Source: Enterococcus malodoratus ATCC 43197 (GTDB taxonomy: Bacteria; Bacillota; Bacilli; Lactobacillales; Enterococcaceae). From it: a DNA stretch of 64,000 bases. The stretch spans positions 186,001-250,000 of the forward strand of contig NZ_KE136482.1 of the NCBI RefSeq assembly GCF_000407185.1. Reading direction: 5' to 3'. Made by a program: the position numbers and the translations under genes. Below, in pieces: positions 59,415 to 64,000 of the stretch (position 1 is the stretch's first letter; the number at the start of each line of letters is the position of its first letter). The notes below the pieces were generated by a model. The model did not search any database. It was not told the DNA's origin and saw only the letters and a list, made by a program, of their open reading frames with translations.

Positions 59415-59458
59415 CATGTCAAAAAGTCGCACAGACGACTTATACGGGAGAGAAAAAA

Positions 59459-60400
59459 ATGAGTATTCAGAGGAGCAAGCAGCGAATCATTCAAATGGTG
59501 ATCGTATTATTCGGCATTAGTTTTTTGACCTTTCTATTGGTTTACTTATCGCCGGGTGATCCGGCAGAAATCATGCTGACGGAATGTGGCAATATTCCAA
59601 CGCCAGAAACATTGGCTCAGGCCAGAAAAGATTTAGGTTTGGATCGGCCGTTCTTGATCCAATACGGCAGTTGGCTGAAGGGGGTAGTGACCGGTGATAT
59701 GGGGATGAGCTATTCCTTCAAGGTCCCGGTCTTTCAGAAATTGCTCTCGTGCTTTATTCCAACGGTGGCTTTGGCCGTTTCTTCCTTGCTGCTGATGATC
59801 GTCGTATCGATTCCCTTGGGTATTTTATCGGCGGTTTTTCATAACAAACTCTTGGATTATCTGATTCGCGGATTTTCCTTTATTGGCATCTCAATACCGA
59901 GTTTTTGGATCGGGCTTGTTTTGCTGCGGATCTTCGGTGTGAATCTGGGCTGGGTCTCGGTTTCGGGCGGCACAGCAGATATTCGATCGCTGATCTTGCC
60001 GGCAGTCACGTTGGCCTTAGCGATGTCAGCCAAGTATACGCGGCAAGTTCGAATTACTGTTTTAGAAGAATTGAATAAGGACTATGTGATGGGAGCTCGG
60101 ATGAGGGGGATTTCGGAAAATAAAATCCTTCTTCGCCATGTGCTGCCGAATGTCTTGCTGCCGCTGGTCACGATTTTAGGGTTGTCCTTTGGAAGTCTGT
60201 TAGGCGGCACAGCTGTTGTAGAGATTATTTATAATTGGCCGGGATTAGGCAATATGGCGGTAAAAGCTATCGCTTGCCGGGATTTCCCGCTGATCCAAGG
60301 CTATGTATTGATGATCTCATTGCTCTACATGACGATCAATATTCTGGTCGATCTGTCTTATCCGTTGATTGATCCAAGACTGAGGGAGAACGAGTCATGA
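59459..60400 (+). CDS. ABC transporter permease, NikB/DppB type
   Basis: The 313-residue protein has six hydrophobic segments. The N-terminal block is VIVLFGISFLTFLLVYLSPG followed by DPAE, as in DppB/NikB, and the EAA loop is YVMGARMRGISENKILLRHV. The family imports peptides, nickel or cobalt chelates. The cobalamin riboswitch upstream points to cobalt (or nickel) for this operon. ATG after GGGAGAG. The next gene overlaps by four bases (ATGA). Confidence 0.9.
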   Translation: MSIQRSKQRIIQMVIVLFGISFLTFLLVYLSPGDPAEIMLTECGNIPTPETLAQARKDLGLDRPFLIQYGSWLKGVVTGDMGMSYSFKVPVFQKLLSCFIPTVALAVSSLLLMIVVSIPLGILSAVFHNKLLDYLIRGFSFIGISIPSFWIGLVLLRIFGVNLGWVSVSGGTADIRSLILPAVTLALAMSAKYTRQVRITVLEELNKDYVMGARMRGISENKILLRHVLPNVLLPLVTILGLSFGSLLGGTAVVEIIYNWPGLGNMAVKAIACRDFPLIQGYVLMISLLYMTINILVDLSYPLIDPRLRENES

Positions 60401-61224
60401 AAAAAACTTTGGCTTTGTTGAAGAAGAACAAACAACTGACGATCTCATTGATTTTGCTGGCGCTGATCTTTTTAGTTGCGCTCTTTGCGAAACAGCTGGC
60501 GCCCTTCGATCCATTAGCTGCTGATATGAACAAATCGCTGACCGCGCCAAACAGTGTGAATCGATTCGGCACGGATAAATTGGGACGAGATCTATTATCA
60601 CGTATTATTTTCGGGACCCGTACATCCGTCGGTTCAACGATTATTATGGTGGGGATCATTTTTGTACTAGGAACTTTTGTCGGGATATTGGCCGGTTTTT
60701 TCGGCGGCTGGGTAGATCTTGTTATCATGCGGATCGCCGACATGATGATCTCTTTTCCAGGATTAGTGCTGGCGATTGCGATTGCGGGAGTATTGGGGCC
60801 GAACTTGGTGAATGCAGTGATCGCTATTACCGCGGTCAGCTGGACAAAATATGCGCGATTGTCCCGAAGCTTAGTGTTGAGAATCAATGAAAGTTTATTT
60901 ATGAAGGCGGCATTGGTGACGGGAACCAGTAACAGTCGACTAATGTCTAATTATATTTTGCCGAATATTTTTTCCCCCATGCTAGTCACTGCGATGACTG
61001 ATATGGGCACTCTGATGCTGGAAATCGCGGCCCTGTCCTTCTTAGGATTTGGTGCACAGGCACCTGCGCCGGAGTGGGGATTGATGCTGAATGAAGGGAG
61101 GACTTATCTGACAACCGCACCATGGCTGATGATTTATCCGGGTCTGGCGATGGTGATTGTGGTGGTGACGTTTAACCTTTTAGGCGACAGTGTAAGTGAC
61201 TTGATGGAAACAAAGACAGGATAA
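60397..61224 (+). CDS. ABC transporter permease, NikC/DppC type
   Basis: The 275-residue protein has an N-terminal anchor and five further hydrophobic segments. Typical blocks are RFGTDKLGRDLLSRIIFGTR and the EAA loop MKAALVTGTSNSRLMSNYIL. The domain order and length match NikC/DppC, the partner of the preceding NikB/DppB-type subunit. The start ATG overlaps the stop of the upstream gene, so the two are coupled. Confidence 0.9.
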   Translation: MKKTLALLKKNKQLTISLILLALIFLVALFAKQLAPFDPLAADMNKSLTAPNSVNRFGTDKLGRDLLSRIIFGTRTSVGSTIIMVGIIFVLGTFVGILAGFFGGWVDLVIMRIADMMISFPGLVLAIAIAGVLGPNLVNAVIAITAVSWTKYARLSRSLVLRINESLFMKAALVTGTSNSRLMSNYILPNIFSPMLVTAMTDMGTLMLEIAALSFLGFGAQAPAPEWGLMLNEGRTYLTTAPWLMIYPGLAMVIVVVTFNLLGDSVSDLMETKTG

Positions 61225-61237
61225 AGGAGGAAATCAA

Positions 61238-62796
61238 ATGAAAAAAATGGCAACTCGCGGAATTGCAGCAGCATTATTGCTTTTGGTGGTTGGTGGATTG
61301 GCCGGCTGCGGAAATGACAAGGAGGCCGCCGAAAGTGACGAAAAAAATCTGACGATCGGCGTAACAAGCTTCGCGGATACTTTAGAGCCGACGGAGCAAT
61401 ATTTTGGCTGGGTCGTTTCGCGCTATGGGTTGGGGAAAACTTGGTTCGATTTGATAAGGACGGGAAAATCGAACCCTGTTTAGCAGAAGACTGGTCGGTC
61501 AGTGATGACGAGTTGACGTGGACCTTCACGCTTCGTAAAGATGTGAAGTTCTCCAATGGCACGAAAATGACCCCTAAAATTGTGAAAGAATCCCTTGAAC
61601 GGGCATTCAAGCTTAATTCACGGGGAGAAACTTTTTTCAAACCAGAATCAATCGAAGTGAAAGAGAATCAATTAGTGATCAAAACAGAGAAGCCTTCTGC
61701 TGTTGTTCCGGGAAGCTTGGCCGATCCGCTCTTCTTGATCGTCGATACGACGGCCGATATGGATTCCTTTGCTAAAGACGGGCCGATTTGTACCGGACCA
61801 TATGTGGTGAAGAAGTTTAATCCCACCGAAGATTGCGAGTTGGTCAAAAACGAACACTATTGGGATGGTAAAGTCCCGTTGGATAAGGTCACGATGAAAT
61901 GTATCGATGATCAGGCTACTCGTTCGATGGCGTTGCAAAATGGTGAAATCCAAGCTGCCTATAACTTAAAAACGGAAAATCTAGCCGAGTTCAAGAAACA
62001 AAAAGATATCAAGTTTCTAGAACTAGATTCGTTACGTTCAACCTATTCCTTTATGAATCAAAACGGACCGCTAAAAGACTTGAAATTGCGGCAAGCGTTG
62101 ATTCGCGGATTGGATCGTGAAAGCTATGCAAATAAACTGTTAAAAGGCGGTGCAACACCAGGCAAAGCACCGATCCCGCCGACCTTGGATTTTGGCTTTG
62201 ATGACTTGAAGGATGAAAATGCCTATGATCCAGCTTCAGCGAAAAAATTATTGGCAGAAGCGGGGTACAAGGATACCGATGACGATGGTTTTGTTGAAAT
62301 GCCGGACGGCAAACCCTTGGAGCTGGAATTCGTGATCTACACCAGTCGTGAAGAATTAAATATCTATGCGCAGGCAGCACAGGCGAACTTAAAGGATATC
62401 GGGATCAATGTCAAATTGAATACAGTCAGCTATGAAACATTATTGGATATGCGGGATTCCGGCAGCTTCGATATGCTGATCTGGAATGTGTTAGTCGCAA
62501 ATACCGGTGATCCAGAAAATTATTTACGCGAAAATTGGTACAGTAAATCGCCATCGAATCAAGCAGGCTACAAAAATGAACAGGTGGATACGCTGATTGA
62601 TGAATTGACAATTACGTTCGATGAGAATAAACGCCGTGAGTTAGATATCGAGATCCAGCAATTAATAATGAATGATGCGGCAACGGTCTTCTTTGGTTAT
62701 GAAACAACCTACCTGTTCCATTCGGATAAGGTAACCGGACTAGAATTGTATCCAATGGACTATTATTGGTTAACAAAAGACGTGAAGTTTAAATAG
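61238..62796 (+). pseudogene. Substrate-binding lipoprotein of the Nik/Opp family, frameshifted in a GGGGAAAA run
   Basis: From the ATG at 61238 (ribosome site AAAGGAGG) the first frame gives a lipoprotein signal with lipobox LAGC (Cys 24), then NLTIGVTSFADTLEPTEQYF. It ends out of frame at 61483. The family continues in another frame from about 61441: VRFDKDGKIEPCLAEDWSVS, then the SBP_bac_5 body to 62796. Adding one G in the GGGGAAAA tract (61432-61439) would restore the expected GLGENLVRFDKDG. The whole protein would be about 519 residues, a normal size for NikA/DppA. Either the gene is broken or the base is missing from the assembly. Confidence 0.85.
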
Positions 62797-62809
62797 AGGG
62801 TGAGCGCTT

Positions 62810-63595
62810 ATGCTGAAGATCGAACAATTATCCGTTCAATATCAAGGAAATCCACAGCCTACACTGCACGATTTCAATCTGTCCATAGACAAGGGGGGGA
62901 TTGTTTGTATCGTAGGAGAAAGTGGAAGCGGGAAATCCACCGTATTGAAGACGATTATAGGCGCATTGCCAAAAAAAACACAGATTTCAGGAATGATTCA
63001 ATTTGAAGAAATGTCACTCTTGCAGCAGTCAGTTTCTGAATGGCAGAAAATGCGTGGTACTGTCTTTTCGATGATTTTTCAAGACAGTACCGCCGCGTTG
63101 AATCCTATCCGAAAAATCGGAAAACAATACGAAGAATATATTCGCCAGCATGAATCAGTCAGCTCTGAGGATGCCCGAAAACAAGCGGAAGCGATGCTGA
63201 AGAAAATGCAGCTGCGGGATGCTCGCAGTATTATGGACAGCTATCCCCATCAATTGAGCGGCGGAATGTGCCAGCGGATAGGGATAGCGCTGGCGATGAC
63301 GTTCAATCCTCGTCTGCTTCTGGCCGATGAACCAACCAGTGCGCTGGATGTCGTGACGCAGGAACAAATCGTGGAGCAGCTGCTGCAGGTCAGAGAACAA
63401 TTTTCTGTATCGGTCCTGCTCGTTACACATAATGTGGCGATGGCGGCACACATGGCAGATCGGTTGATCGTGATGGAAAACGGCAAAATTGTTGATCAGG
63501 GTTCTCCATTAGAAGTGATTACTCAGCCGAAAAGTGCCTATACTAAAAAACTGTTAGCCTCAGTTCCCGAACTGAAAGGAGCCGCTTATGTCTGA
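62810..63595 (+). CDS. ABC transporter ATP-binding protein, NikD/DppD type
   Basis: The 261-residue ATPase has Walker A VGESGSGKSTVLK, Q-loop SMIFQDSTAALNPIRKIGKQ, signature QLSGGMCQRIGIALAM and Walker B LLLADEPTSALDVVTQ. The ALNP after the Q-loop is typical of the peptide/nickel subfamily. The C-terminal zinc/iron-sulphur type extension of DppD is short or missing, as in NikD. It lies 13 bases after the binding-protein gene, after GAGGGTGAG. Confidence 0.9.
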   Translation: MLKIEQLSVQYQGNPQPTLHDFNLSIDKGGIVCIVGESGSGKSTVLKTIIGALPKKTQISGMIQFEEMSLLQQSVSEWQKMRGTVFSMIFQDSTAALNPIRKIGKQYEEYIRQHESVSSEDARKQAEAMLKKMQLRDARSIMDSYPHQLSGGMCQRIGIALAMTFNPRLLLADEPTSALDVVTQEQIVEQLLQVREQFSVSVLLVTHNVAMAAHMADRLIVMENGKIVDQGSPLEVITQPKSAYTKKLLASVPELKGAAYV

Positions 63596-64000
63596 GTTGA
63601 TTTTAGATATTCAAGGATTGACCAAAGAATTTATCTTACCAAATAAAGAAACCTTAACAGCCTGTGATCAGCTTTCTTTTACTGCCAAAAAAGGCCAAAC
63701 AATAGGTATCGTTGGCGAAAGCGGATCGGGAAAATCGACGCTAGTCAATATGCTGATGCTGATGGAAACACCGACTCAAGGTAAGATTCATTATCGAGAA
63801 AAAAATATTCTCAATCTAAATCGACGAGAAATCTGGCAGCTGCGACCCAATATCCAGATGGTCTTTCAATCGCCCACCGCCTCGATCAATCCAAAAATGA
63901 AAGTCATCGATGTCGTGACCGAGCCGTTGTTTAATTACAAAAGATTGAAAGCAAAGGATAAACGAAAGAAAGCACAGGAGCTGTTGGCGCTAGTCGATCT
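63588..64000 (+). CDS. ABC transporter ATP-binding protein, NikE/DppF type (partial, cut by window end)
   Basis: The ATG at 63588 overlaps the stop of the previous ATPase gene by 8 bases and follows GAAAGGAG. The visible 137 codons encode MSELILDIQGLTKEFILPNK, Walker A IVGESGSGKSTLVN and the Q-loop MVFQSPTASINPKMKV. The signature and Walker B regions lie beyond the window. It completes the five-subunit transporter (two permeases, lipoprotein, two ATPases). Confidence 0.88.
   Translation, partial: MSELILDIQGLTKEFILPNKETLTACDQLSFTAKKGQTIGIVGESGSGKSTLVNMLMLMETPTQGKIHYREKNILNLNRREIWQLRPNIQMVFQSPTASINPKMKVIDVVTEPLFNYKRLKAKDKRKKAQELLALVD

Overview
The window reads as a chromosomal segment of a low-GC Gram-positive bacterium of the order Lactobacillales, most likely an Enterococcus. 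The reasons are the strong AGGAGG-type ribosome sites, TTGACA/TATAAT promoters, a secreted glucosaminidase-LysM-NlpC/P60 wall hydrolase, PTS and GH4 sugar genes, AgrC/AgrA- and Rgg-type regulators, and an AspD decarboxylase. The species cannot be fixed from sequence alone. I saw no rRNA, tRNA, CRISPR array, insertion sequence or prophage block. The layout is ordinary chromosome with many short operons separated by clear hairpin terminators.

Region by region. 1-8.4 kb: the start of a CatA-type acetyltransferase cut by the window edge, a DUF5131 radical-SAM-like protein, a TetR regulator with an alpha/beta hydrolase, the Mn2+ importer MntH, a small XRE regulator and an ABC-F ATPase. 8.4-15 kb: three very small genes (39, 36 and 48 codons), two CPBP membrane proteases, an AgrC/AgrA-like two-component system and an Rgg-like regulator with a perfect 20-bp palindrome in its promoter. 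This looks like a peptide-signalling or peptide-immunity neighbourhood. 15-28 kb: pyridoxal kinase plus ECF transporter, a secreted LysM protein, AspD, an aldehyde dehydrogenase, a BirA-controlled bioB-bioD-bioY operon, YdcF, a histidine phosphatase and a GIY-YIG nuclease. 28-40 kb: the wall hydrolase, a frameshifted GNAT gene, an RpiR-GH4-EIIC phospho-sugar cluster, HxlR and a nonsense-interrupted monooxygenase-like gene, and an ABC transporter/two-component operon with an 11-bp-period direct repeat in its promoter.

40-50 kb holds the most interesting metabolic block. A PrpR-like regulator (frameshifted before its DNA-binding domain) lies divergent to a seven-gene operon: DUF1537 four-carbon acid sugar kinase, iron alcohol dehydrogenase, DapA-family lyase, PdxA-type decarboxylating dehydrogenase, YhcH/EbgC cupin, a cytoplasmic sialidase-like Asp-box protein and an SLC13-like permease. 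It looks like an uncharacterised route for importing and breaking down an acidic sugar or glycoside. 49.8-52.7 kb: a yybP-ykoY Mn2+ riboswitch controls a P-type cation ATPase, so the window holds both manganese import (MntH) and probable manganese export. 53-59 kb: a metallophosphoesterase, an ABC exporter, and a WYL regulator divergent from a DJ-1/PfpI protein. 59-64 kb: a cobalamin riboswitch heads a Nik/Opp-type ABC transporter operon (two permeases, a frameshifted lipoprotein, two ATPases, the last cut by the window end), probably for cobalt or nickel.

Four genes carry apparent single disruptions (GNAT, monooxygenase-like, PrpR-like, binding lipoprotein). That may reflect sequencing or assembly error, or real recent decay. 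I report each one separately.
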